From assembly GCF_020400605.1 (NCBI RefSeq), contig NZ_JAINRD010000007.1, forward strand, positions 124,001 through 188,000: a DNA stretch of 64,000 nt, written 5' to 3'. The stretch is from Streptomyces aculeolatus. Its GTDB lineage: Bacteria; Actinomycetota; Actinomycetes; Streptomycetales; Streptomycetaceae. Numbering within the stretch: position 1 is the stretch's first letter; each line of letters begins with the position of its first letter. This document shows positions 33,598 through 42,534 of this stretch, piece after piece. The notes under the pieces are model-generated. The model had not been told where the DNA came from and ran no database searches. It was given only the letters and a program-made list of their open reading frames with translations. Position numbers and translations under genes: made by a program.

Positions 33598-33743
33598 AGG
33601 TGCTCCTTGTCGGTGGTGGTTCTGGTGCTGGGGGAAGTTCTCATGCGTCTGTGATGCAGCAATCGCCCTACCCAGAAGAATTGCGCCTTCATGGGTGGGG
33701 CGAAACCACGATCGTAACAATTCCGGCAGCGAGACGGCGACTG

Positions 33744-34154
33744 TTATCGCTCGTCGGCCGCCTTGCAGCCGACCAGCTCGGCGTTCGCGCCGCGCTCGGT
33801 GGTCCGGATCGACACCACGGTGTCGACGCGGGTCTCCGGCTCGTCGATGCGCACGTCGCGGACGCCGGCCTCGGACTTGTCCGCTGCCAGCGAACGCAGC
33901 GTGCAGACGGCGTCGACGTCGCTCTTCTTGCGGACCTCGATGTGCACCTGCACCTCGGTGTCGGACATCACCTGGAAGCGGATCAGCTCCCCGGACGCCT
34001 GCGAACCGGCCGTCGCGTCGACAGCGCCCCAGGCCACGAAGCCGAGCAGGCCCGCGCCGAGCACGGCGCCCACGACCTTCAGCCGCCGGTCGACACGTGC
34101 GTCGGCCGAGCGGCCGTACCGGCCTTCGGGCAGCGTTTGGGGCGCACCGGCCAT
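33744..34154 (-). CDS. DUF4307 single-pass membrane protein
   Basis: A 136-residue protein of the actinobacterial DUF4307 family. A short cytosolic start (LPEGRYGRSADARVDRR) precedes one membrane helix (about 27-47, VVGAVLGAGLLGFVAWGAV). The outer domain (about 50-130) is beta-rich with IRFQVMSDTEVQVHIEVRK, a Cys pair in DAVCTLRSLA and AELVGCKA that could form a disulfide, and an end GCKAADER. Function is unknown. ATG at 34152-34154. It sits between greA and mca, divergent from mca, a conserved actinobacterial arrangement. Confidence 0.88.
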   Translation of the reverse strand: MAGAPQTLPEGRYGRSADARVDRRLKVVGAVLGAGLLGFVAWGAVDATAGSQASGELIRFQVMSDTEVQVHIEVRKKSDVDAVCTLRSLAADKSEAGVRDVRIDEPETRVDTVVSIRTTERGANAELVGCKAADER

Positions 34155-34266
34155 GATGGTCCCTCCCGGCAGAGCGGCTGGCTTCGACTGACGGCGGAAT
34201 GAATTGTCAGTCCGCTCAGTCACTATAGAAGCCGGCCTAGACGACCTGTTACCGAGGACTGAATCT

Positions 34267-35139
34267 GTGAGCGATGACCTGCGGCTGATGGCCGTCCACG
34301 CACACCCCGACGACGAGTCGAGCAAGGGTGCGGCCACCATGGCCAAGTACGTCTCGGAGGGCGTCGAGGTCCTGGTCGCCACCTGCACCGGAGGCGAGCG
34401 GGGGTCGATCCTGAACCCGAAGCTTCAGGGCGATGCCTTCATCGAGAAGAACATGCACGAAGTGCGGCGCAAGGAGATGGCCGAGGCGCGGGAGATCCTC
34501 GGCGTGAAGCAGGCGTGGCTGGGGTTCGTCGACTCCGGGCTGCCCGAGGGGGACCCGCTGCCGCCGCTGCCCGACGGCTGCTTCGCCCTGAAGGAGGTCG
34601 ACGAGGCCGCCGAGGCGCTCGTCCGGCTGATCCGCGAGTTCAAGCCGCAGGTCATCACGACCTACGACGAGAACGGCGGCTATCCGCACCCCGACCACAT
34701 CATGACCCACAAGATCACGATGGTCGCCTTCGACGCCGCCGGCGACCCCGAGCGCTACCCGGACGCGGGCGAGCCCTGGCAGCCGCTGAAGGTCTACTAC
34801 AACCAGGGCTTCAACCGTCCGCGCACGGTCGCGCTGCACGAGGCGATGCTCTCGCGCGGCCTGGAGTCGCCGTACGGGGAGTGGCTGGAGCGGTGGAAGG
34901 AGTTCGAGCGCAAGGAGCGCACGATCACGACGTACGTCCCGTGCGCCGACTTCTTCGCGATCCGCGACAAGGCGCTGATCGCGCACGCGACGCAGATCGA
35001 CCCCGACGGGCCGTTCTTCAAGATCCCGATGGAGGTCCAGCAGGAGGTCTGGCCCACCGAGGAGTACGAGCTGGCGAAGTCGCTCGTGGACACATCCCTC
35101 CCCGAGGACGACCTCTTCGCCGGTATCCGCAACAATTGA
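34267..35139 (+). CDS. mca: Mycothiol S-conjugate amidase
   Basis: Zinc hydrolase that cleaves mycothiol conjugates during detoxification, giving a mercapturic acid for export. The 290 residues start SDDLRLMAVHAHPDDESSKGA, the PIG-L/LmbE zinc motif HxHPDDE, followed by VATCTGGERGSI and a second His motif in DENGGYPHPDHIMTH. Length and block order fit Mca better than the related deacetylase MshB. The GTG at 34267 has GAGG upstream, and a TATAGA hexamer at 34224-34229 is a possible -10. It marks the organism as a mycothiol user, hence an actinomycete. A small membrane gene follows after four bases. Confidence 0.95.
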   Translation: MSDDLRLMAVHAHPDDESSKGAATMAKYVSEGVEVLVATCTGGERGSILNPKLQGDAFIEKNMHEVRRKEMAEAREILGVKQAWLGFVDSGLPEGDPLPPLPDGCFALKEVDEAAEALVRLIREFKPQVITTYDENGGYPHPDHIMTHKITMVAFDAAGDPERYPDAGEPWQPLKVYYNQGFNRPRTVALHEAMLSRGLESPYGEWLERWKEFERKERTITTYVPCADFFAIRDKALIAHATQIDPDGPFFKIPMEVQQEVWPTEEYELAKSLVDTSLPEDDLFAGIRNN

Positions 35140-35143
35140 CCGT

Positions 35144-35575
35144 GTGAACACCACATTGGCTGCCGACCTCGTCCCGCTCGCGGAGGAGCTCGACAAGAAC
35201 AAGGTCACGCCGGGCGTCCTCGGCTTCATCGTCTTCGCGCTGCTCGGCGTCGCGGTGTGGTTCCTGCTCAAGAGCATGAACCGGCACCTTGAGCAGGTCG
35301 AATTCAAGGAGAAGACGGACGGCGGCGACGCCGGCCCCGCCAGCCCCGGAGGCACGGGTCCTGAGGGCGAGGGCCCGGGGGACGGGGGCGATCCGCGGGA
35401 CGACGCGCCTCGCGGCGACGCGCCGCGCGGGTCCGCCCCGCGCGGCGACGCGCCCCGCGGCGGTGCCCCGCGCGACGACAGCCCCCGCGGGGAGTCGCCG
35501 CGCACCCCGGCGCCGGCGGACAGCCCCGAGGAGAGCCCGGCGGCCGACAAGCAGCCCGTCGGCCGCCGCCGCTGA
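35144..35575 (+). CDS. Small membrane protein with low-complexity repeat tail
   Basis: A 143-residue protein with one membrane helix (about 23-42, VLGFIVFALLGVAVWFLLKS) and a cytosolic tail. The tail from about residue 60 is dominated by Gly, Asp, Pro and Arg, with repeats of PRGDAPRG type (about 85-110), and ends GRRR. The GTG at 35144 is four bases after the mca stop, so it is cotranscribed with mca. A small membrane protein after mca is common in actinomycetes. Function is unknown; the tail is probably disordered. Confidence 0.8.
   Translation: MNTTLAADLVPLAEELDKNKVTPGVLGFIVFALLGVAVWFLLKSMNRHLEQVEFKEKTDGGDAGPASPGGTGPEGEGPGDGGDPRDDAPRGDAPRGSAPRGDAPRGGAPRDDSPRGESPRTPAPADSPEESPAADKQPVGRRR
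35395..35490 (+). repeat. In-frame tandem repeats coding PR(G/D)xAPRG units
   Basis: About six imperfect 15-base units (CCGCGCGGCGACGCG-like) encode repeated five-residue steps such as PRGDA, PRGSA, PRGDA, PRGGA and PRDDS. Units lie in the tail of the small membrane protein. Such arrays vary in copy number by slippage. Confidence 0.7.
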
Positions 35576-35598
35576 CGACGGGCGGCAGCGTACGGGCC

Positions 35599-38500
35599 CT
35601 AGCCCGCCAGGGCGCCGTCGCCCGCGGATGAGGCGCCGTCCAGGGGGACTCCCATGACCTCCCTGGCGTGGCGGCTCGGGACCATGCCCAGGCGCCATGC
35701 CTGCCAGCCCGTCTCGGGCTCCACGCCCCGTTCCAGCACGAGCTGGAACGTCTCCGCGTAGTCCTCCAGCGCCGGGTCGACCACCCCGCGGCGGCCCGCG
35801 GTCGCCGTACGCAGCTCGTCCAGCAGCTCGGACAGCTCCTGCTGCGCCACCGCCGCGCCCACCACCGAGCCGCCCGGCGAGGCGAACGGCAGCAGCGTGC
35901 AGCGCAGGAACCGGGCCCACGTGGCCCCGCGCCGATCGCCGATGCCACCGAACAGGTCGATCGCCGTGTCGACCAGCTCCAGCGCCTGCCCCGCGCGGCC
36001 GTTGCCCGCGTCGATCACCGCCAGCTCGATGCACGACCACGCCTCGCCGTGGGCCACGCCGACCCGGCGGAAGTCCTGCCGGGCGTCCTGGAGCAGCTGC
36101 CGGGCGAAGCCGCTGTTGCGCAGGGTGCCGGTCTGCTCCGCGCGCAGGTCCCGGGTGACCCGCGCGGAGTGGTGCCGCGCGCAGGCCAGCCCGTACACGT
36201 CGCGCATGCGGCTGAACATCGAGCGGGACCGCTCCAGCGCCCGCACCGCCGACTCGCGCTTGCCCGCGCCCTCCTGGGCCTGGCCCAGGTAGTACAGCGT
36301 CCAAGCCTCGCCGCGCGCGTCGTCGTTCTCCCGGTGCCGGGCGAGGGCCGCCTTGAGCTGCGTCACCGCCGTGGCCGGGTCGGCGGCGACCAGCCGGGCA
36401 CGCGCGAGCTGCGTCATCGCCCACGCTTCGCCGCGGCCGTCACGCGTGCGCGCGTACTGTTCGAGGGCCTCCTCCAACTGCTCCTCTGCTCCGGGCACGT
36501 CGCCCATCCGCAACTGCACCTGGCCGAGCTGGAAGTGCGCCCACGCCTGGCCGTGCACGCTCTCGCTCTCCTGGTGCAGCGCGAGCGCCTGGTCCAGCAG
36601 GGCCAGGGCGTCGCCGAGCTGCGCGCGGTCGCGCAGGACGGCCGCGAGGGCGTGCAGCGTCCAGGCGCGGTCGCCGCGCATGTTCTCGCCCTGCTGCATC
36701 TGCAGGGCCTCGCGCAGCTTGGCCTCCGCCTCCCGCAGGCTGCCCTGCTGCTGGAGCGTGATGCCCAGGTCGCGCAGAGCGCGGGCGGCGCCGGCGGAGT
36801 GCTGCGCCTCGCGGTAGAGGTCGACCACGGACGACAGCGTCGAGCGGGCCTTGTCCAGCTCGCCGAGCTGCCGGGCGGCGACGCCCGTACGCCACTGCAC
36901 CGAGCGCATCAGCAGCCCCTGGTCGGCGGCCTTCGTCAGCTCGTTGAGCTCGCCGAGGCGGTACAGGTCGCCGCGGAGCAGGCAGTAGTCCGCGAGGGCG
37001 CCCAGCAGGTGCAGCACGGCGGCCTGGTCCACGCCTTCGGCGTGCCGCAGGGCGGCGGTGATGAAGCTCTGCTCGTCGTCCAGCCAGCGCAGTGCGGAGT
37101 CCAGCGAGGTGAAGCCGTGCGAGCCGAACCGGTCTGCGCGCGTCGACGTCCGCCCGTCGACCAGCCGGATCACCGAGTCGGCCAGCTCCGCGTAGCTGCG
37201 GATCAGCCGCTCGTGCGCGGCGGCGCGCACCTCGGGGTCCTCCTCGTCCAGCAGGCGGGCGTACGCGAAGCGGCGCACCAGGTCGTGCACCCGGAAGCGG
37301 GAGCTGCGGACGTGCTCCACCAGCCCGGCGCGGGCCAGCGCCGTCAGCCGCTTGCCCGCCTCCTCCTCGCCGACGTCGAGCAGCGCGGCGCAGGCCGCCG
37401 CCCCCAGGCTCGCCCGGCCGACCAGCGACAGCCGCCGCAGCAGCGCCCTGGTCGGCTCCGTCAGGTCGCCGTAGCGCAGCCACAGGGCGCGCTCGACCGG
37501 CTCCACCGGCCCGTACGCGTCGAGCGCCTCGGCGAGCCCGGCCAGGCTGCGGCCGTCCAGGGCCGACCCCGCGATGCGCAGCGCCAGCGGCAGCCCGCCG
37601 CAGAGCAGCCCGATGCGGTCGGTGGACTGGGCGTCGTACGGGTCGGAGGACCGCTCCGCGCCGTCCGTCCGCTGGGCCATGGCGCTCAGCAGCTCCTCGG
37701 CGGCGGTCGGCTCCAGGCCCTCGACCGGCATGTGGTGCACCCAGGCGTCGAGATCGCCGGGCAGCTCCAGCGGCTCCCGCGACGTCACGAACACCAGGCT
37801 CTCCGAGCGCTCCGGCACCAGCAGCCGGACCTGCTCGGCGTCGACCGCGTCGTCCAGCACTATCGACACCGGCAGCGACGTCAGATGCTGGTGGTACAGC
37901 TCGACGAGGCGGCGCAGCTGTGCGTCGTGCGCCGGGCGCTCGCGGAACATCAGCTGGTCGCGCGGGGCGCCGAGCCGGTTGAGCAGGTGCAGCAGCGCGT
38001 CCCGGGTGGGCAGCGGGTCCTCGCCGAGGCTCTCCCCGCGCAGGTCCACCACCACGGCGGCGCGGAACTGCTCGCGCAGCTGGTGCGCGGCGCGGACCGC
38101 GAGCGTGGTGCGGCCCGCCCCGGGCGGGCCGTGCAGCACGACGACGGTCGGCTTGGTCTCTATGCTGGCGCGGCCTTGCTGCACCCACCCGGCGATCTGA
38201 GTGAGCTGGGCCTTGCGGCCGACGTACACCCGGGAGGCTTCGGGAAGCTGGCGGTAGGACTGCTCCAGGGTGGCCCGCTGCCGCGCCTCCTGGCTGCGGT
38301 TCCGGCGCGCCTGGGGCTCGCGGTCCGTACCTCCCGCGCCCGCGGCCGTCGTGCCCGGCCTGCTGCGGTCCGCGGCGGCCTCGGACGGGCTGCCCTTGCG
38401 GGTGGCGGCCGAGATCATCCGCTGCTGGTCGAAGAACGGCCGCACGCCGCGCAGCTCCAGCGCCGTCAGCCACTGCAGCCGGAGCTGCTCGGGGCCGCCG

Positions 38501-38949
38501 GGCTGCCGGGCTGCGCCCGAGCGGGTGTTGCCCGAGAGCCAGTGGGCCAGGCCGATCTGCACCAGGCCGGCGGTCAGTCCGGCGAGGCCGGCGGCCACCC
38601 CGGTCCAGAGCGCGGCCGTGGAGCCCAGCCCCTCCTCGGCGGAGACGAGCAGGGCGATCGCGGCGGCGGCGAACGTCGCGGTCACGGCGGGGCCGATCGA
38701 CTGCGGGGTGAAGCGCTCGCCGAGCGAGCGCCCGCCGGCGGCGGCCTCGTCCAGCGCGCGCACATACGCGCCGTACTCCTCGGCGGCGCGCTCCGCCATG
38801 TCGTCCAGCGCCGCCCGCGCCCGGCCGAGCAGCACCACGCCGTCGGTCCGGCCACCGGAGCGGCGCACTTCCTCTTCGACCGCGCGGGTGAGAAGAAGCT
38901 CTGCCTCCCCCCGATGCTTGTCGCGCAGTCGGGACGCTGTGCCCGGCAT
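35599..38949 (-). CDS. NB-ARC NTPase with tetratricopeptide repeats and N-terminal membrane helices
   Basis: A 1116-residue STAND-type protein. Order: an N-terminal helical region, two hydrophobic helices (about 85-105 and 112-132), a variable linker, an NB-ARC domain (about 255-560), then TPR repeats (about 640-1040). In the NB-ARC, Walker A reads GPPGAGRTTL with Arg where Lys is usual; Walker B is SIVLDDAVD; GGLPLALRIAG and the VHD motif (FRVHDLVRR) are present. Repeats include ALRDLGITLQQQGSLREAEAKL and AWAHFQLGQVQLRMGDVPGAEEQL. The ATG at 38947-38949 follows GGGAGGGGAG. It resembles the AfsR/regulatory and signalling STAND families but lacks a DNA-binding domain. Role unknown. Confidence 0.88.
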   Translation of the reverse strand: MPGTASRLRDKHRGEAELLLTRAVEEEVRRSGGRTDGVVLLGRARAALDDMAERAAEEYGAYVRALDEAAAGGRSLGERFTPQSIGPAVTATFAAAAIALLVSAEEGLGSTAALWTGVAAGLAGLTAGLVQIGLAHWLSGNTRSGAARQPGGPEQLRLQWLTALELRGVRPFFDQQRMISAATRKGSPSEAAADRSRPGTTAAGAGGTDREPQARRNRSQEARQRATLEQSYRQLPEASRVYVGRKAQLTQIAGWVQQGRASIETKPTVVVLHGPPGAGRTTLAVRAAHQLREQFRAAVVVDLRGESLGEDPLPTRDALLHLLNRLGAPRDQLMFRERPAHDAQLRRLVELYHQHLTSLPVSIVLDDAVDAEQVRLLVPERSESLVFVTSREPLELPGDLDAWVHHMPVEGLEPTAAEELLSAMAQRTDGAERSSDPYDAQSTDRIGLLCGGLPLALRIAGSALDGRSLAGLAEALDAYGPVEPVERALWLRYGDLTEPTRALLRRLSLVGRASLGAAACAALLDVGEEEAGKRLTALARAGLVEHVRSSRFRVHDLVRRFAYARLLDEEDPEVRAAAHERLIRSYAELADSVIRLVDGRTSTRADRFGSHGFTSLDSALRWLDDEQSFITAALRHAEGVDQAAVLHLLGALADYCLLRGDLYRLGELNELTKAADQGLLMRSVQWRTGVAARQLGELDKARSTLSSVVDLYREAQHSAGAARALRDLGITLQQQGSLREAEAKLREALQMQQGENMRGDRAWTLHALAAVLRDRAQLGDALALLDQALALHQESESVHGQAWAHFQLGQVQLRMGDVPGAEEQLEEALEQYARTRDGRGEAWAMTQLARARLVAADPATAVTQLKAALARHRENDDARGEAWTLYYLGQAQEGAGKRESAVRALERSRSMFSRMRDVYGLACARHHSARVTRDLRAEQTGTLRNSGFARQLLQDARQDFRRVGVAHGEAWSCIELAVIDAGNGRAGQALELVDTAIDLFGGIGDRRGATWARFLRCTLLPFASPGGSVVGAAVAQQELSELLDELRTATAGRRGVVDPALEDYAETFQLVLERGVEPETGWQAWRLGMVPSRHAREVMGVPLDGASSAGDGALAG

Positions 38950-39181
38950 GTGCTCCCCTCCCATACCCGTGCCCGCTCGTGCAGTTGCACTGCCAAGTCT
39001 TCCGCGTTTCCCGGGCATTCGGCATCCCCCTGTGGATAACTCGGCCGGATGACGCGGTGAATGAAGAGCTGATATCACCGCGCATCCGGTCGGGGAGCGG
39101 AATTGGGGAGCCGGAAAAAGCACGGACCGGCGGGTGCGACGCCGTTGTCGCACCCGCCGGTCCGGCCGGCCGCGTACCAGG
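38950..39181. other. Region upstream of the NB-ARC/TPR gene, downstream of pckG
   Basis: Contains the pckG terminator (39124-39163) and, nearer to the TPR gene, a perfect DnaA-box complement TGTGGATAA at 39031-39039. The segment 39040-39120 is comparatively AT-rich (GATATCA, GGAATTGGGG) and probably holds the TPR gene promoter. No full -35/-10 pair was assigned. Confidence 0.4.
39115..39163 (-). terminator. Rho-independent terminator of pckG
   Basis: Perfect 17-base arms GGACCGGCGGGTGCGAC (39124-39140) and its complement (39147-39163) with a six-base loop. On the minus strand the hairpin is followed by GTGCTTTTTCC, the T-run lying at 39119-39115. It begins 18 bases after the pckG stop. Confidence 0.92.
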
Positions 39182-40990
39182 TCAGCCCAGGCGGTCGACC
39201 AGGGCGCGGTACTCGTCCCACAGCTCCTTCGGAGTGTGGTCGCCGAAGGTCTCCAGGTGTGCGGGGATCAGCGCGGCCTCCTCACGCCAGACCGCGGGGT
39301 CCACGGAGAGCAGGAAGTCGAGCTGCTCGTCGGTGAGTTCGAGCCCGTCCACGTCGAGCGCACCCTTTGCGGGCAGCACGCCGATCGGAGTCTCGACGCC
39401 CTCGGCCGCACCGTTGAGCCGTTCGACGATCCACTTCAGTACGCGGCTGTTCTCGCCGAACCCGGGCCAGACGAACGACCCGTCGGCGTCCTTGCGGAAC
39501 CAGTTGACGTAGTAGATCTTCGGCAGCTTCGCGGCGTCCGCGGCGGCGCCCACCTTCAGCCAGTGGCCGAAGTAGTCGCCCATGTTGTAGCCGCAGAACG
39601 GCAGCATGGCGAACGGGTCGCGGCGCAGCTCGCCGACCTTGCCCTCGGCTGCGGCGGTCTTCTCGGAGGCGACGTTGGCGCCGAGGAAGACGCCGTGCTG
39701 CCAGTCGAAGGACTCGGTGACCAGCGGCACCGCGGTGGCGCGGCGGCCGCCGAAGAGGATCGCCGAGATGGGCACGCCCCTGGGGTCCTCCCACTCCGGC
39801 GCGATCGTCGGGCACTGCGAGGCCGGCACGGTGAAGCGGGCGTTGGGGTGGGCGGCGGGGGTGCCGGACTGCGGCGTCCAGTCGTTGCCGAGCCAGTCCG
39901 TGAGGTGCGCCGGGGGCTCGTCCGTCATGCCCTCCCACCACACGTCGCCGTCGTCGGTGAGGGCGACGTTGGTGAAGACGGAGTTGCCCCACAGGGTCTT
40001 CATGGCGTTGGCGTTGGTGTGCTCGCCGGTGCCGGGTGCGACGCCGAAGAAGCCGGCCTCGGGGTTGATGGCGTACAGCCGGCCGTCCTCGCCGAAGCGC
40101 ATCCAGGCGATGTCGTCGCCGATGGTCTCCACGGTCCAGCCGCGGGTGGTCGGCTCCAGCATCGCGAGGTTGGTCTTGCCGCAGGCCGACGGGAACGCGG
40201 CAGCCACGTACTTGGACTCCCCGCGCGGCGGGGTGAGCTTCAGCACGAGCATGTGCTCGGCGAGCCAGCCCTCGTCGCGGGCCATGACGGAGGCGATGCG
40301 CAGGGCGTAGCACTTCTTGCCCAGCAGGGCGTTGCCGCCGTAGCCGGATCCGTACGACCAGATCTCGCGGGTCTCGGGGAAGTGGGAGATGTACTTCGTC
40401 GAGTTGCACGGCCAGGGCACGTCCTGCTGCCCGGGCTCCAGGGGCGCGCCGACGGAGTGGACGGCCTTGACGAAGAAGCCGTCGTCGCCCAGTTCGTCGA
40501 GGACCGGGCGGCCCATGCGCGTCATGGTGCGCATGGCGGTGGCGACGTACGCGGAGTCGGTGATCTCGACGCCGAGAGCGGAGAGCGGGGAGCCCAGCGG
40601 GCCCATGCAGAAGGGGACGACGTACATGGTGCGGCCGCGCATGGCGCCGCGGAAGAGGCCGCCCTCGCCGGAGGCGCCGGTGAAGACCTCGCGCATCTCG
40701 GCGGGGTCCATCCAGTGGTTGGTGGGCCCGGCGTCCTGCTCCTGCTCCGAGCAGATGAACGTACGGTCCTCGACGCGCGCGACGTCGGTCGGGTCGGAGG
40801 CGGCGTAGTACGAACCGGGCCGCTTGACCGGGTCCAGTTTCGTGAACGTGCCCTTGGCGACGAGCCCGGCGCACAGGCGGTCGTACTCCGCCTGGGAGCC
40901 GTCGCACCACACGATCTCGTCGGGCTGGGTGAGGTCGGCGATCTCCTGGACCCAGGAGAGGAGCCCTTCGTGCTTGGTCGGGGTGGTCAT
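39182..40990 (-). CDS. pckG: Phosphoenolpyruvate carboxykinase (GTP)
   Basis: Converts oxaloacetate and GTP to phosphoenolpyruvate, the entry to gluconeogenesis. The 602 residues match the GTP-dependent class. Features: [10 protein letters not shown] and [17 protein letters not shown] at the N-terminus, [17 protein letters not shown], the mobile and P-loop blocks [12 protein letters not shown] and [31 protein letters not shown], and the GTP-class [12 protein letters not shown] and [10 protein letters not shown]. The ATG at 40988-40990 was chosen at the start of homology; its ribosome site (GGAG) is rather far. A GTG 18 codons upstream has none. A strong terminator follows. Confidence 0.96.
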   Translation of the reverse strand: MTTPTKHEGLLSWVQEIADLTQPDEIVWCDGSQAEYDRLCAGLVAKGTFTKLDPVKRPGSYYAASDPTDVARVEDRTFICSEQEQDAGPTNHWMDPAEMREVFTGASGEGGLFRGAMRGRTMYVVPFCMGPLGSPLSALGVEITDSAYVATAMRTMTRMGRPVLDELGDDGFFVKAVHSVGAPLEPGQQDVPWPCNSTKYISHFPETREIWSYGSGYGGNALLGKKCYALRIASVMARDEGWLAEHMLVLKLTPPRGESKYVAAAFPSACGKTNLAMLEPTTRGWTVETIGDDIAWMRFGEDGRLYAINPEAGFFGVAPGTGEHTNANAMKTLWGNSVFTNVALTDDGDVWWEGMTDEPPAHLTDWLGNDWTPQSGTPAAHPNARFTVPASQCPTIAPEWEDPRGVPISAILFGGRRATAVPLVTESFDWQHGVFLGANVASEKTAAAEGKVGELRRDPFAMLPFCGYNMGDYFGHWLKVGAAADAAKLPKIYYVNWFRKDADGSFVWPGFGENSRVLKWIVERLNGAAEGVETPIGVLPAKGALDVDGLELTDEQLDFLLSVDPAVWREEAALIPAHLETFGDHTPKELWDEYRALVDRLG

Positions 40991-41234
40991 GAGTGCTGCT
41001 TGCTCCAGATGTAGAGGGTTTGGGCGCTTTTTCTCTGATGTCACTTCTATCTGGTTTTCAAGACCGTTACCCCTTGGGGGCGCCGACCCGGTTGCCGCTC
41101 ATATGAGCCCATCCGGTGTCGGGTGTGCGCTCGTTTGATGATGAGCTAGCTCAGACGTCATGTCCAGCCGGGCTCCGAGTGAACAGCGCCACTCCCGCGG
41201 CCGTAACCTACGGGCGCGTAGGTAGCATGGGCGC
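40991..41234. promoter_or_regulatory. Divergent pckG / hemolysin III promoter region with two palindromes
   Basis: An AT-richer 244-base gap. Two perfect palindromes are seen: CTCATATGAG at 41098-41107 and TGAGCTAGCTCA at 41142-41153. ACCTACG/CGTAGGT forms an inverted repeat at 41206-41223 with a four-base loop, just before a TAGCAT -10 (41223-41228). On the minus strand TTGAAA (41061-41056) is a possible -35 for pckG. Carbon-source regulators are expected for pckG, but their identity cannot be read here. Confidence 0.55.
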
Positions 41235-41924
41235 ATGAGTGCGACGGGCGAGGGAGAGCTGCAGCGGGTCGCGAATGCCGCGGCCGCCGTGCTCAAGCCG
41301 CGGCTGCGCGGCTGGTTGCACGCGGTGATGTTCCCGACGGCGCTGTTCGCGGGCGTGCTGCTCACGGCGATGGCGGAGAGCCCGCGCGGCCGGCTGGCCT
41401 GTGCGGTCTACACGCTGACGGCCTGCCTGCTCTTCGGCGTGAGCGCGCTCTACCACCGCGGCGACTGGGGTCCGCGCGGCACGGCCGTACTGCGCCGGCT
41501 CGACCACGCCAACATCTTCCTGATCATCGCCGGCACGTACACGCCGTTCACGATCCTGCTGCTGGAGGGCGGCAGGCAGCAGGCGCTGCTCTGGTTCATC
41601 TGGGCGGCGGCGCTCGCCGGGATCGCCTTCCGCGTGCTGTGGGTGGGCGCGCCGCGGTGGCTCTACACCCCGTGCTACATCGCCATGGGCTGGGCGGCGG
41701 TGTTCTTCCTGCCCGACTTCATGCGCGCGGGTGGTATCGCGGTGCTCGTGCTGGTGGTCGTCGGCGGCGTGCTCTACAGCGCGGGCGGCGTGATCTACGG
41801 GATCAAGCGGCCGAACCCGTCGCCGCGTTGGTTCGGCTTCCACGAGGTCTTCCACTCGTTCACGCTTGCGGCGTTCGCCGTCCACTACGTGGGTATCTCG
41901 CTCGTCGCGTACCGCCACGCCTGA
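41235..41924 (+). CDS. Hemolysin III family membrane protein
   Basis: A 229-residue protein of the hemolysin III/AdipoR-like (CREST) superfamily with seven predicted helices. Metal-site positions are in SALYHRG and RLDHANIFLI near the second and third helices and in HEVFHSFTLAAFAVHYVG near the end. Family members are thought to be metal-dependent membrane hydrolases; the hemolysin name is historical. ATG at 41235 has no ribosome site but TAGCAT at 41223-41228 lies six bases upstream, so translation is probably leaderless. It is divergent from pckG. Confidence 0.9.
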   Translation: MSATGEGELQRVANAAAAVLKPRLRGWLHAVMFPTALFAGVLLTAMAESPRGRLACAVYTLTACLLFGVSALYHRGDWGPRGTAVLRRLDHANIFLIIAGTYTPFTILLLEGGRQQALLWFIWAAALAGIAFRVLWVGAPRWLYTPCYIAMGWAAVFFLPDFMRAGGIAVLVLVVVGGVLYSAGGVIYGIKRPNPSPRWFGFHEVFHSFTLAAFAVHYVGISLVAYRHA

Positions 41925-42066
41925 GGCGGGCCGGGGGAGTTCGTACCGGACGTCCGGCCTTCCGGGTGATCTGCTCGTGTCGGCTTCCGCACTTCGGGGC
42001 GCAAGAGCCGCGGGGGTGCTGTTATTCGGGGCGAACCACCACCCCCTCGCTCTCGTGGAGGCAGAA

Positions 42067-42402
42067 ATGCGTATCCGTATGCTCGCTCGCTCCCTGGCCG
42101 TCGGCGCCGTCGTGGTCGGTCTCGCCGGTGCCGGCGCGGCTTCGGCCCAGGCCAGCGCCGCCCCGAAGCACGGCAAGTCGTGCTGCAGCAAGGAGTACTA
42201 CAACAAGTCGTTCAACAAGATCCACAAGGAGAACAACAAGTTCCACAACTCGTTCAACAAGAAGGTCCACAAGACCTGGAACAAGGTCGACATCGACGTC
42301 GAGAACAACGTCAAGAACAGCCGCATCTCCGGCAACACGTACACCGAGATCAGCCCCTCGGCGACGGTGGTGTTCGGCCCGCTGCAGAGCTTCAACCACT
42401 AG
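42067..42402 (+). CDS. Secreted Lys/Asn-rich small protein of unknown function
   Basis: A 111-residue precursor. A signal peptide (MRIRMLARSLAVGAVVVGLAG, Ala-rich cleavage near SAQASA) leads to a mature part of about 80 residues rich in Lys, Asn, His and Phe. A 14-residue repeat SFNKIHKENNKFHN / SFNKKVHKTWNKVD is seen at about 48-75, with a 42-base DNA period (TCGTTCAACAAGA at 42208 and 42250). A CC pair precedes it. The C-terminal part (NNVKNSRISGNTYTEIS) is beta-prone. ATG at 42067 has GGAGG five bases upstream. No known family was recognised; AAG, AAC and AAC-rich composition differs from neighbours. Confidence 0.8.
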   Translation: MRIRMLARSLAVGAVVVGLAGAGAASAQASAAPKHGKSCCSKEYYNKSFNKIHKENNKFHNSFNKKVHKTWNKVDIDVENNVKNSRISGNTYTEISPSATVVFGPLQSFNH

Positions 42403-42413
42403 GCGGCGAATCC

Positions 42414-42453
42414 AAGGTCCGGCCCGCACCTCCTCCTGCGCGGGCCGGACCTT
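42414..42453 (+). terminator. Terminator of the secreted small protein gene
   Basis: AAGGTCCGGCCCGC (42414-42427) pairs with GCGGGCCGGACCTT (42440-42453) across a 12-base loop, perfect 14-base arms, followed by TTGCCG. It lies 12 bases after the stop codon. Confidence 0.85.
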
Positions 42454-42534
42454 TGCCGTTGCCGCCGCCGATTTCCCCCGTGCGGGTCGCCCGCGACTCT
42501 GGCGGTTGATTCTGAGAGTTGCTACCTTTTGCGA

